DNA of 64,000 bases from an uncultured Phascolarctobacterium sp. (GTDB taxonomy: Bacteria; Bacillota; Negativicutes; Acidaminococcales; Acidaminococcaceae): contig UQWU01000002.1 in assembly GCA_900544885.1 (NCBI GenBank), positions 1-64,000 on the forward strand, in the 5' to 3' direction. Below, in pieces: positions 33,179 to 41,862 of this stretch (position 1 is its first letter; each line of letters begins with the position of its first letter). The notes beneath the pieces were generated by a model. It made no database searches, had not been told where the DNA came from, and saw only the letters and a list, made by a program, of their open reading frames with translations. The position numbers and the translations under genes are program-made.

Positions 33179-33982
33179 ATGAACAATAATACACCTATAG
33201 GTGTGCTGGATTCCGGCGTAGGCGGCTTATCCGTTTTAAAATGTCTGCACCAAATGCTTCCCCATGAAGATTTTATCTATGTTGGTGATACTGCTCGTAC
33301 TCCTTATGGTATTCGTTCAGAACAAGAGATTAGGACTTTCGTAGCAGAAATTATAGATTGGTTAGCTGGGCAGGGAGTAAAACAGGTAGTTATTGCCTGC
33401 AATACCTTGACCATGTTAGGCGTGGATTCCTTAAAGGGAAATCATAAATTTCCGATTGTAGGGATGTCCAAGGGTGAGCATTTACTTCTAGAAATAAGTA
33501 AAAAGAAAAAAATAGGTGTTTTTGCTACTCCGTTTACTATTAGCACCGAGGCTCATAAAAAAGCTATTTTAGCAGTAGATAATACTGCTGAGGTTTATCC
33601 GATTGCCTGTCCTAAATTTGTCCCGTTGATTGAAGGCCAGCAATTTGACAGTAGTGCTTTGACGGAAGCTATTGCTGAATATGCTGCACCGTTAAAGGAA
33701 GCAGGTATTGATGCGTTAATCTTATCCTGCACACATTATCCGTTCATAAAAAAACAGATTGAAAAGGAATTCGGTGATGCTGTTACTGTTGTAGACCCTG
33801 CAGAGGCTACTAGTAAAAATGCTATTGCTGAATTAAAAAAGGACAATTTATTAAAGGAAGCAGGACAAGGCAAAGTTACCGTCTGCTGCACTGCTGATTT
33901 AGAGCGTGTAAAATCTTTAAGTGGGCGAATGCTGCCTGTAGAAGAATGCGAATTTAAAGTAATAACTCTGAGGAATAAATAA
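33179..33982 (+). CDS. murI: Glutamate racemase
   Basis: Makes D-glutamate for peptidoglycan, 267 residues. Paired catalytic cysteines are visible in VVIACNTLTM (about 75) and ALILSCTHYPF (about 183). N-terminal PIGVLDSGVGGLSVLKC is the family signature, and YVGDTARTPYG follows. GAGGAGG precedes the ATG. A strong terminator closes the gene. Confidence 0.96.
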   Translation: MNNNTPIGVLDSGVGGLSVLKCLHQMLPHEDFIYVGDTARTPYGIRSEQEIRTFVAEIIDWLAGQGVKQVVIACNTLTMLGVDSLKGNHKFPIVGMSKGEHLLLEISKKKKIGVFATPFTISTEAHKKAILAVDNTAEVYPIACPKFVPLIEGQQFDSSALTEAIAEYAAPLKEAGIDALILSCTHYPFIKKQIEKEFGDAVTVVDPAEATSKNAIAELKKDNLLKEAGQGKVTVCCTADLERVKSLSGRMLPVEECEFKVITLRNK

Positions 33983-34027
33983 TTAAAAATTAAGGCAGGA
34001 AAATTTTCTTTTTTGTCAAATCTTATA

Positions 34028-34071
34028 AAGTATATAAGAGCATGAGAAGGCTCTTATATACTTGTTTTTTT
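34028..34071 (+). terminator. Terminator of murI
   Basis: AAGTATATAAGAGC pairs perfectly with GCTCTTATATACTT (14 bp), followed by G and T7. Confidence 0.9.
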
Positions 34072-34197
34072 GTTAATGGGAATTATCTCCTATAAGTCAT
34101 TTGCTTGAAGCAATCTTAATGCTAATTGTTTGAGGCACTATGTTGTTATAGTAGTGTTCCAAAGTTAACTAAAATATTATAAAGAAAGGTGGTAGCT

Positions 34198-34773
34198 GTG
34201 GAAAAGCAGGGAGTATTGAACAACAAAAATATTGTAGGTTCGACTATGGTTCATAAGCTGTGCATGGCATTGGTGCTCTTTGGATTTTGGATGGCTCTTT
34301 CCGGCAGAACGGAAACAAAATTTGTCGTTTATGGAATTATTACCGCATTAGTAACAACGCATATTACTTATCCTTTGTTGTTAGTGCCTAATAAAGATGG
34401 AAGTAAACGCTATTTTGTCTTTGGTGCGTCCATACCTAAGTTCATCGTATATTTTCTGTGGCTGATGTGGCAGCTGGTATTGGCTAACATTGACGTGTTA
34501 TTAGCGACAACTTCCCAAGAGCTGGAAATCGATCCTAAAGTAGTACGCTTCTATTTTAAAGTTGATAATCCTATGGCCTCTGTAATGCTTGCAAACTCCA
34601 TTACGCTGACCCCGGGTACAGTAACTTTGAATGTTACTGATGATGGTCTGTACGAAATCCACGCTTTGACCAAAGGAGCTGCAGAAGGCGTTCTTGATGG
34701 TTCTATGCAGAAAAAGGTAGCTGATTTGTACGGTGAAAAATTTGATTTTGCTGTAGTGGAGAGTGAGGAATGA
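34198..34773 (+). CDS. mrpE: Mrp/Mnh cation antiporter subunit E (MbhA-like)
   Basis: A 191-residue membrane protein with MrpE features: KFVVYGIITALVTTHITYPL near the start and MLANSITLTPGTVTLNV, the subunit hallmark. Two GTG starts are possible (34189, 34198); AGGTGG at 34187-34192 favours 34198. First gene of a ten-gene operon with spacing from 3 bases down to overlap. Probably structural, at the end of the antiporter complex. Confidence 0.9.
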   Translation: MEKQGVLNNKNIVGSTMVHKLCMALVLFGFWMALSGRTETKFVVYGIITALVTTHITYPLLLVPNKDGSKRYFVFGASIPKFIVYFLWLMWQLVLANIDVLLATTSQELEIDPKVVRFYFKVDNPMASVMLANSITLTPGTVTLNVTDDGLYEIHALTKGAAEGVLDGSMQKKVADLYGEKFDFAVVESEE

Positions 34774-34775
34774 TT

Positions 34776-35039
34776 ATGAATGTTATTTTTTATATTTTAA
34801 TGATTTCCATAATCTTTGTTATCGGCACTATGCTGCAGCGTCTTTTTAACGGCCCCACTATTTTTGACAGAATGAACGGCTTGGGTGTTATTGGTGCCGA
34901 CACTATTTTACTGTTAGTTTTGTTCGGATATATTGACGGTCGTCCGGATATGTATGTAGATATTGCAATTTCTTATGCATTTCTCGGATTTATCGGTTCT
35001 GTAATTGTGGCAAAATTTCTGGGAGGGAAGAAGATATGA
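34776..35039 (+). CDS. mrpF: Mrp antiporter subunit F (MbhB-like)
   Basis: An 87-residue protein with three helices. The RLFNGPTIFDRMNGLGVIGADT stretch is diagnostic of MrpF. The first ATG at 34770 overlaps mrpE; the GAGTGAGGA spacing makes 34776 slightly better. Overlaps mrpG by four bases. Confidence 0.9.
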   Translation: MNVIFYILMISIIFVIGTMLQRLFNGPTIFDRMNGLGVIGADTILLLVLFGYIDGRPDMYVDIAISYAFLGFIGSVIVAKFLGGKKI

Positions 35040-35446
35040 TTGAGAGCTTTGGATTTAACTCCCTCAGAGAAGTTATAGCAGCAATTTTTATGTTAGGTGG
35101 TTTGGTGTTCTTTATCGGTTCTGCAATCGGTATGTTGCGCCTGCCTGACTTTTATAGCAGAATACATGCTTCCGGCAATAGTGAGACCTTGGGTTGTACC
35201 CTTTCTTTTATCGGTTTGATTATTTATGAGGGCCCGACTCTTACTGCTGTGAAAATGGCGTTTGCTTTTTTGATTGTATTTATGGCCAATCCTATCGGCT
35301 CCCATATTTTAAGCAAGGCTGCTTATAAATCAGGACATCCGGTATGGACTTTGAAAACTAAGGGTGCAAGAAAGTTGGTAGGCTTAGATAAGCATGATAC
35401 CAGTGCTGATGAACCTTTGGGCAATCTGACGAAAAAGGAGGAATAA
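35036..35446 (+). CDS. mrpG: Mrp antiporter subunit G (MbhC-like)
   Basis: A 136-residue three-helix protein with the MrpG motif GMLRLPDFYSRIHASGNSE followed by TLGCTL. The C-terminal 45 residues form a charged cytoplasmic tail. Confidence 0.9.
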   Translation: MIESFGFNSLREVIAAIFMLGGLVFFIGSAIGMLRLPDFYSRIHASGNSETLGCTLSFIGLIIYEGPTLTAVKMAFAFLIVFMANPIGSHILSKAAYKSGHPVWTLKTKGARKLVGLDKHDTSADEPLGNLTKKEE

Positions 35447-35449
35447 TAA

Positions 35450-35692
35450 ATGCAGATTTATATTATTGAGGCTGTGTTATTGCTCTTTTTGATTCTGATT
35501 ACCTGCGCAGTTATTTTCTGTAAGGACATTCTGAGTGCGGCAATTATTTATAGCGGTTTCAGCTTCTGTGCTGTATTGCTGTATTTGATGATGGGTTCTC
35601 CGGACGTTGCGTTCACAGAAGCTGTTATCGGTACGATCTCTACAATCTTTTTTGTAGCTTCTTTGAAAAAAATCGACAGGTGGTGTAAATAA
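35450..35692 (+). CDS. DUF4040/MbhD-like antiporter subunit (equivalent to part of the MrpA C-terminus)
   Basis: An 80-residue three-helix protein. SAAIIYSGFSFCAVLLYLMM and GSPDVAFTEAVIG match the MbhD/DUF4040 domain, which in Bacillus-type Mrp is fused into the large MrpA. Here it is a separate gene, as in archaeal membrane-bound hydrogenase operons. Confidence 0.85.
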   Translation: MQIYIIEAVLLLFLILITCAVIFCKDILSAAIIYSGFSFCAVLLYLMMGSPDVAFTEAVIGTISTIFFVASLKKIDRWCK

Positions 35693-36018
35693 TGCGTGGA
35701 TTAGTAGCTGTAATTCTGGCCGTTATGACAGGCATGTTTTGTTCAGTAGTAACGTATTTACCTGAAATTGGTGATGCTAATACTGCACCTAACCAGCATG
35801 TTACTCCGACTTATATCTCTCGTAGTGCAGAGGATACGGGTTCTCCTAATATCGTAACCGGCGTCATCATTGACTATAGAGGTTTCGATACAATGTGGGA
35901 AACTTCCGTAATGTTTCTGGCAGGTCTGACCACAGTATTGGTTCTGACTAGTAATCCTGTGGGACGTCGTCCTGAGGAAGAGCCGGAAGATCCTGAGGAA
36001 GGAGAGATTATCAAATGA
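35692..36018 (+). CDS. MbhE-like antiporter subunit (equivalent to the end of MrpA)
   Basis: A 108-residue protein: a signal-like first helix, an exported loop with APNQHVTPTYI, NIVTGVIIDYRGFDTMWET and a second helix FLAGLTTVLVLTS, then an acidic tail. The VNVILVDFRGFDT-like segment is the hallmark of the MrpA/MbhE C-terminal domain. Start overlaps the preceding stop by one base. Confidence 0.85.
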   Translation: MRGLVAVILAVMTGMFCSVVTYLPEIGDANTAPNQHVTPTYISRSAEDTGSPNIVTGVIIDYRGFDTMWETSVMFLAGLTTVLVLTSNPVGRRPEEEPEDPEEGEIIK

Positions 36019-36467
36019 AAGAACCATTTGGTGGTATTATCCTCAATGTCGCCTTCCGTATGTTAATACCATTTACTATTGTTTACGGTGTCTATGTATT
36101 GTGCTTAGGCGAGTTTTCTCCTGGCGGCGGTTTCCAGGCAGGTGCCCTGTTGGCGGTTGGTGTTTTACTGGCAAGATTGATTTTAGGCTTTGATACTAAA
36201 TTCAATGTTTTAGGTAAGACTTCCGTTGTTTTAGCAGGTGTCGGTACTTTTTTGTATGCCTTTACAGGTTGGCTGACTTTGCTTGGCGGTGCTGACTTCT
36301 TCCTGAACTATGATTATATGCCGCTGCATATGGAGCCGAAGTATGAAATGCATGCTACAGGTATTTTCCTGATTGAAATTGGTGTTGCTATCTGTGTTAT
36401 GATGACAATTATCAATTTGTTAGACGCAATCGTGAAAAGGGGTGAAGATGATGGAAGTGTTAAATGA
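36015..36467 (+). CDS. mrpB: Mrp antiporter subunit B (MbhF-like)
   Basis: A 150-residue four-helix protein with LGEFSPGGGFQAGALLAVGVLL, the MnhB domain signature. Four-base overlap with the gene before, and overlap with mrpC after. Confidence 0.9.
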   Translation: MKEPFGGIILNVAFRMLIPFTIVYGVYVLCLGEFSPGGGFQAGALLAVGVLLARLILGFDTKFNVLGKTSVVLAGVGTFLYAFTGWLTLLGGADFFLNYDYMPLHMEPKYEMHATGIFLIEIGVAICVMMTIINLLDAIVKRGEDDGSVK

Positions 36468-36825
36468 GTTTTTAAAAACAAAAGGCATCTACTCTTTAGT
36501 CATGATACTCTTTTTCTTAGGTGTCTACGGTATGGTTTTGAGTAAAAACTATATGAAAAAATTAATGGCAATGAACGTTATGCAGGTTGCCGTAATTTAT
36601 TTCTATCTTTGCTTTGCACAAAAAGACGGTGCGATGATTCCTATTCAAAATGGTGTCACCACTGATCCTGCTGCATATATTAACCCGCTTCCTCATGGCC
36701 TGATGCTGACGGCAATCGTTGTTAGCTTAGGTACAACAGGTGTAGCTATTGCTCTTTTAATGCGTATTAAAGAGATTTATGGTTCTGTTGAAGAGGTAGA
36801 GGTTCTGAGGAGGGCAAGTAAATGA
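36448..36825 (+). CDS. mrpC: Mrp antiporter subunit C (NuoK-like, MbhG-like)
   Basis: A 125-residue three-helix NuoK/MnhC homologue. MAMNVMQVAVIYFYLCFA and DPLPHGLMLTAIVVSLGTTGVAIAL-like segments are diagnostic (here NPLPHGLMLTAIVVS). GGGG before 36448 favours that ATG; GTG 36442 or ATG 36451 are alternatives. Confidence 0.9.
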   Translation: MMEVLNEFLKTKGIYSLVMILFFLGVYGMVLSKNYMKKLMAMNVMQVAVIYFYLCFAQKDGAMIPIQNGVTTDPAAYINPLPHGLMLTAIVVSLGTTGVAIALLMRIKEIYGSVEEVEVLRRASK

Positions 36826-38315
36826 CTCAGCATGCTCCTGTCCTTATTGTACTTCTGCCGCTTACAGCATCACTTCTATGTATGCTGTTCAGCAGAATTA
36901 AAAGAACTTTAGGTTCTTGGATTGTTATGGCATCCATTGTCGGTGCCTTTATTAACGCCTGCATCGTACTGCACAGAGTAATTTCCAGTGGTGGCCAGAC
37001 ATGGCATTACTGGATGGGTGGTTGGGCTCCACCAATCGGTATCGAGTTTGCTCTGGATCCGTTAAATAGTATTTTAGCAGTTCTGGTAACGTTTATTTCT
37101 ATGCTGGTTGCACTGTACAGCAAGCCTTTCGTCAAGGATGAAGATTGGCTACATGTCGGCGGTTATTATACCTTATTTGGTCTGTTGACTGTTGGCCTGT
37201 GCGGTATGATTATTACTGGCGACGTTTTCAATTTATATGTATATCTTGAAATCATGTCTTTGTCTGGTTACGGCTTTTTTGCGTTGGGCGGCAAAAAATC
37301 TATGCTGGCAGCGTTCCGTTACCTGCTGATTGGTACTATTGGCGCTTCCTTATATCTGTTGGGTGTTGGTTATCTGTATTCTATGACCGGTACTCTGAAC
37401 ATGGCAGATATGGCAGCGAGAGTAGTTCCGTTTATGAATTCTCCGTTGTTTGCTATTGCCGTAGCTTGCTTTATTATTGGCTTCGGTATCAAAATGGCTT
37501 TGTTCCCATTACATGGCTGGCAGCCTGATGCGTATACCTTTGCTCATCCTGGTGCAGCTGCTTTCATTGCAGGCTGCATGAGTAAGGCTCCTGCTTATGC
37601 ATTGATTCGTTTTGTTTACTATATCTTCAAAGTTGATAACCCTGTTATGCATAGCGCTTTGAATGTTTTGGGTATTCTCGGTGTTGCAGGTATCTTGATT
37701 GGCTCTATCATGGCTATGGCACAATACGACTTCCGTCGTATGCTGGCATATTCCAGTGTTGCTCAGATAGGTTATATTGCTATTGGTTTGGCAATGGGTA
37801 ATATGTATGGCTTTATAGGTGCTGTTCTGCATATCATCAACCATGCTTTCATGAAGAGCGGCCTGTTCCTGGTAATTGGTGGTATTGAGTATCGCTTCGG
37901 CGAGGTTAATCTGTATCGTTTAGGTGGTATGAATAAGAAGATGACCATCAGTACGATTACCGTTACTTTGGCAGCTTTATCCATGATCGGTTTACCGCCG
38001 ACTGCAGGTTTCTTTAGTAAATGGTATCTGATGCTTGGTGCTTATACCGGTGAACAATACTTTTACATCGGCGTTTTGATTATCAGCTCCCTGTTAAATG
38101 CTATTTATTTCTTCCGTATTATTGAGCAGATGTTTGTACAACGTGAAGCTTCTCTGACAGAGGTTCATCCTCACAAAGGTAAACTTGGTTTACCGTTTGC
38201 TATGGCATTACCTATTCTGGTTGTTGGTATAGGTATTCTGGCACTGGGCTTCTACAGTGTAGACATTGTTACGGATGTTATTAAATTAGGCTTGCCGGAG
38301 GTGTTTCTGAGATGA
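36822..38315 (+). CDS. mrpD: Mrp antiporter subunit D (NuoN/M-like proton- or sodium-translocating, MbhH-like)
   Basis: A 497-residue, about 14-helix protein of the NuoL/M/N superfamily. The helix 5 Glu is in YVYLEIMSLSGYG, the helix 7 Lys in GFGIKMALFPLHGW, and INHAFMKSGLFL gives the helix 12 Lys. LPPTAGFFSKW is present. It should be an ion-conducting subunit of the complex. Confidence 0.92.
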   Translation: MTQHAPVLIVLLPLTASLLCMLFSRIKRTLGSWIVMASIVGAFINACIVLHRVISSGGQTWHYWMGGWAPPIGIEFALDPLNSILAVLVTFISMLVALYSKPFVKDEDWLHVGGYYTLFGLLTVGLCGMIITGDVFNLYVYLEIMSLSGYGFFALGGKKSMLAAFRYLLIGTIGASLYLLGVGYLYSMTGTLNMADMAARVVPFMNSPLFAIAVACFIIGFGIKMALFPLHGWQPDAYTFAHPGAAAFIAGCMSKAPAYALIRFVYYIFKVDNPVMHSALNVLGILGVAGILIGSIMAMAQYDFRRMLAYSSVAQIGYIAIGLAMGNMYGFIGAVLHIINHAFMKSGLFLVIGGIEYRFGEVNLYRLGGMNKKMTISTITVTLAALSMIGLPPTAGFFSKWYLMLGAYTGEQYFYIGVLIISSLLNAIYFFRIIEQMFVQREASLTEVHPHKGKLGLPFAMALPILVVGIGILALGFYSVDIVTDVIKLGLPEVFLR

Positions 38316-39817
38316 CGATTATAGATTGCAGACCATTTCTGGCAGTAGGGGTTTCCTTTATTGCTGCAGTTCTCATCGCATTCAGCAGACGTTGGCCGAA
38401 CCTGCGTGAAACTTGGAGTGTTATCGCTTCTGTTTTAAAATTTGCTATTATCCTTTCCATGGTACCTGCTGTTTTAGCAGGCGATCAATATCAATGGACT
38501 CTGTGTCAGATTACTGATACAGTAGGTCTGACATTGCGTACCGACCCGGCAGGTATGATTTTTGCTGTACTTGCTTCTATGTTGTGGGTACCGATGAACT
38601 TCTACTCCATCGGTTACATGCGTTGTAACCATGAGAGTGAACAAACCGGTTATTTTGCCGCATTTGCTATCTGTATGAGTGCAGTAATGGGCATTGCAAT
38701 GGCAGAAAACCTGCTGACTTTCTTTATCTTCTATGAAATCTTGACCTTAGCAAGCTATCCGCTGGTATTACATAAACGTAATCAGGAAGCGTTGATGGCT
38801 AGCCGTAAATATTTGATTTATACATTGATTTCCGGTCAGTTATTCTTAGCCGGTGTTATCGCTGTTTACTGCATCAGTGGTACTATGGAATTCACTCCTG
38901 GTGGTTTCCTGACTACTGATATGGCACCGAGATGGGTACTACAGGCAATTTTTGTATTAATGATTTTGGCAGGTTCTGTAAAAGCAGCTGTAATGCCGTT
39001 GCATGGATGGCTGCCGGCAGCAATGATTGCTCCTACTCCTGTATCTGCACTGTTGCATGCAGTTGCCGTTGTAAAAACAGGTGTCTTCGCAGTATTGCGT
39101 ATTATAGGCTTCGTCTTTGGCCCGAAGCTGTTAGCTGAAATCGGTGTTACCGATGTTCTGGCTTGGGCCGCAGCTACCAGTATTATAGTATCCTCCTTGA
39201 TTGCATTGCGTCAGGATCACTTGAAACGCAGACTGGCTTTCTCTACAGTAGGTCAGTTATCCTACATTGTTCTGGGTGCTGCGCTTATTTCTCCGTTGAG
39301 CATCAAGGGTGCTTACCTCCATCTGGTTGCCCATGCTGTTATGAAAATTACCCTATTTATGTGTGCCGGTCTTATTATTGCTCGTACGCATAGAAATAAC
39401 ATTAGTGAACTATACGGTATCGGTAAAAAGTTACCGGTAACGATGGCTTGCTTTACGATAGCTTCGCTTGGTATTGCAGGTACGCCGTTTTTAGTCGGCT
39501 TTATTAGTAAATGGAATTTGGCTTTGGGTGCTTTACAAGCAGGTAAACCATTATACATCTTGGTTTGGGTTGCCAGTGCACTGCTAGCAGCCGGTTATTT
39601 ACTGCCGGTATGTCAGATGGCATATTTCCGTAAAGATCCGCAAGAAAAATTCCGCAAATATGGCGATGCAAGCTATGCAATGTTGATTCCTATCTGCATT
39701 ACCACTTTAATTGCCATTGTTTTGGGTACTGTTCCTGATATTTATCCGCATTTTTATGAAATGGCAACTATGGCCTCCAACGCTATTTGCGCAGGCTGGC
39801 ATGGGGGGTGGCTGTAA
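38312..39817 (+). CDS. Second NuoL/M/N-like antiporter subunit
   Basis: A 501-residue proton-conducting superfamily member. FYEILTLASYPLVLH, GSVKAAVMPLHGWLPAAM and LVAHAVMKITLFMCAG contain the conserved Glu and Lys residues, so this is an active channel type, not a decayed copy. It overlaps mrpD by four bases. Canonical Mrp has two such subunits (A and D); this is the second of three here. Confidence 0.88.
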   Translation: MTIIDCRPFLAVGVSFIAAVLIAFSRRWPNLRETWSVIASVLKFAIILSMVPAVLAGDQYQWTLCQITDTVGLTLRTDPAGMIFAVLASMLWVPMNFYSIGYMRCNHESEQTGYFAAFAICMSAVMGIAMAENLLTFFIFYEILTLASYPLVLHKRNQEALMASRKYLIYTLISGQLFLAGVIAVYCISGTMEFTPGGFLTTDMAPRWVLQAIFVLMILAGSVKAAVMPLHGWLPAAMIAPTPVSALLHAVAVVKTGVFAVLRIIGFVFGPKLLAEIGVTDVLAWAAATSIIVSSLIALRQDHLKRRLAFSTVGQLSYIVLGAALISPLSIKGAYLHLVAHAVMKITLFMCAGLIIARTHRNNISELYGIGKKLPVTMACFTIASLGIAGTPFLVGFISKWNLALGALQAGKPLYILVWVASALLAAGYLLPVCQMAYFRKDPQEKFRKYGDASYAMLIPICITTLIAIVLGTVPDIYPHFYEMATMASNAICAGWHGGWL

Positions 39818-40053
39818 TGTCTAAGAAACAGACTTATCTGGCTTGTGCCATTGTTTTAATTATATCTGTAATTGCTGAGATGTGTGGTATTCACATGCAT
39901 AGTCCTGCATGGTGGCCGCTACCTTTCGGCTATGATATTTTCTTCGGATTCGTCGGCTGCTGGGTTTTGATTATTTTAGCTAAATTAATCATGACACCGC
40001 TTCTGCAGCGTAATGAAGACTATTATGAAAGCAGAGGTGAGGATAATGAGTAA
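39817..40053 (+). CDS. Small two-helix membrane protein of the antiporter operon
   Basis: A 78-residue protein with two helices and an AWWPLPFGYDIFFGFVGCW loop. TAATG overlap with the previous gene gives the start at 39817; an earlier ATG at 39787 lies inside that gene. It resembles small accessory proteins seen beside NuoL-like subunits in Mrp/Mbh-type operons, with no known role. Confidence 0.75.
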   Translation: MSKKQTYLACAIVLIISVIAEMCGIHMHSPAWWPLPFGYDIFFGFVGCWVLIILAKLIMTPLLQRNEDYYESRGEDNE

Positions 40054-41785
40054 TGTGCTTCACCCGGGCTTGGTATTAATAGCGGTAGGCTTCATTGCTT
40101 TGCTGATGCCTAAATTCCTGCGCAGAGTTGTTTTGGCAATAGGTCCTTTTGCCGGCTTATATGCCGCATTGAATATGCCTATAGGTACTGATATCAGTAT
40201 AGGTTTGTTCGGCACAGGTTACCAGCTGGGATATATGTACGTCGACAAATTAAGCTATGTATTCTGTATGATTTTCGCAATGATGGCCTGTATCGGTGGT
40301 ATTTATTCCTGCCATAACTCTAATCGTATGGAAACTTTCAGCTCCATGGCCTATGCAGGTTGTGCTTTGGGCGTAACCTTAGCCAAGGATTGGCTGACCA
40401 TGATTTTCTTCTGGGAAGCATTGGCTGTTACTTCTTTGTTCTTAATCTGGTGTCATCATACACCTGCCTCTAGACGTGCAGGCTTCCGTTATCTGTTAGT
40501 TCACATGTTTGGTGGTAACTTATTGCTTGGCGGTATTTTCTTGAAATATGGTACTGGTGATATGCTTATCAGTAATTTGGCACAAGGTCCTCATGATATT
40601 GCCTTTTGGGCAATTTTAATCGGTGTTGCTGTTAATGCTGCTATTCCGCCGCTGAACGCTTGGTTGGTAGATGCATATCCTGAAGGTACTATTACAGGCA
40701 GCGTATTCTTGAGCTCCTTTACTACTAAGGTTGCGGTATACTGTTTAATTCGTATCTTCGCCGGTGCTGATTTCCTTATGGGCTTTGGCTGCTTTATGGC
40801 GTTGTATGGTGCAGCATTTGCGATTATGGAAAACGATATGCGTCGTCTGCTTGGTTATCATATCATAAGTCAGGTAGGTTTTATGGTAGCTGGTGTCGGT
40901 GTTGGTACTGCTATGGCCTTAAATGGTGCAGCTGCCCATGCATTCTCCCATATTCTTTACAAATCTCTGCTCTTTATGTGTGCCGGTGCTATTATTTATG
41001 CAACAGGCATTCGTAAAATCAATCAACTCAGTGGTATGGCTAAGAAAATGCCGTTTGTGGCAGTATGCTTCTTTGTTGCTGCTTTCTCCATTTCCGGCGT
41101 ACCGTTCTTCAATGGTTTTATTAGTAAAACTATTACCATTGCTGCAGCATCTGCAGCTGGCTATGATTGGATATATACTTTACTGGAGTTGGCTAGTATC
41201 GGTACTTTCCTGTCCATTACTTTGAAAATGGGTTACTTCATTTTCTTGCGTGACACTGACAAAGACGTGCATCTTGCTCACAAATTGCCGAAAAATATGT
41301 ATGTAGCAATGGGGTTAGGCTCTGTGCTTTGCTTCCTTTATGGTGTATATCCTGATTTGTTATATCGTTATCTGCCGTTCGGAGCACCTGGATATGAACC
41401 GTATACTGCAGCTCATATTCTGAGCTATGTAGAAATCTTAGTCGTTACTATGGTTCCGTTTATGATGTTCCTGCCGCGTATGGAGCCGCACACAGCACTC
41501 AGCTTGGATACTGATTGGTTCTATCGCAAACCGATAGCTTTCATTATTTACAGACTGACAACGCTGTTCTGCGCATTGAGCGGCGCTCTTGGTAGTGCAT
41601 GGCGTGTATTGTACGAGAAATTTATGGAACTTACTACTAATCCTATGGATTTCTTGGATGCGAAACCGTTCCGTAAACGTACACACTATAATCCTGAAAA
41701 CTACCGTACATCTATTGCAGATCCTATGATGATTACTTTAACAGTCTTGGTAAGCAGTATTGCTTACTTTATTGCTACACTCTAA
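40046..41785 (+). CDS. Third NuoL/M/N-like antiporter subunit
   Basis: A 579-residue protein of the same superfamily. FFWEALAVTSLFLIW, AHAFSHILYKSLLFMCAG and SISGVPFFNGFISK carry the conserved acidic and Lys residues, while GVAVNAAIPPLNAWLVDAYPEG has Asn where the first helix-7 Lys is expected. An extra C-terminal region of about 100 residues ends with a final helix. AGAGGTGAGGAT supports the start at 40046. Last gene before a terminator. Confidence 0.86.
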   Translation: MSNVLHPGLVLIAVGFIALLMPKFLRRVVLAIGPFAGLYAALNMPIGTDISIGLFGTGYQLGYMYVDKLSYVFCMIFAMMACIGGIYSCHNSNRMETFSSMAYAGCALGVTLAKDWLTMIFFWEALAVTSLFLIWCHHTPASRRAGFRYLLVHMFGGNLLLGGIFLKYGTGDMLISNLAQGPHDIAFWAILIGVAVNAAIPPLNAWLVDAYPEGTITGSVFLSSFTTKVAVYCLIRIFAGADFLMGFGCFMALYGAAFAIMENDMRRLLGYHIISQVGFMVAGVGVGTAMALNGAAAHAFSHILYKSLLFMCAGAIIYATGIRKINQLSGMAKKMPFVAVCFFVAAFSISGVPFFNGFISKTITIAAASAAGYDWIYTLLELASIGTFLSITLKMGYFIFLRDTDKDVHLAHKLPKNMYVAMGLGSVLCFLYGVYPDLLYRYLPFGAPGYEPYTAAHILSYVEILVVTMVPFMMFLPRMEPHTALSLDTDWFYRKPIAFIIYRLTTLFCALSGALGSAWRVLYEKFMELTTNPMDFLDAKPFRKRTHYNPENYRTSIADPMMITLTVLVSSIAYFIATL

Positions 41786-41797
41786 AATTTAGTTGAA

Positions 41798-41832
41798 TAA
41801 AACCCGAATGTCGTAAGACTTTCGGGTTTTAT
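41798..41832 (+). terminator. Terminator of the antiporter operon
   Basis: AAAACCCGAA pairs with TTCGGGTTTT. Confidence 0.88.
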
Positions 41833-41862
41833 CTTCACTTACAAGGGAAAGGGAGAAGTTTT

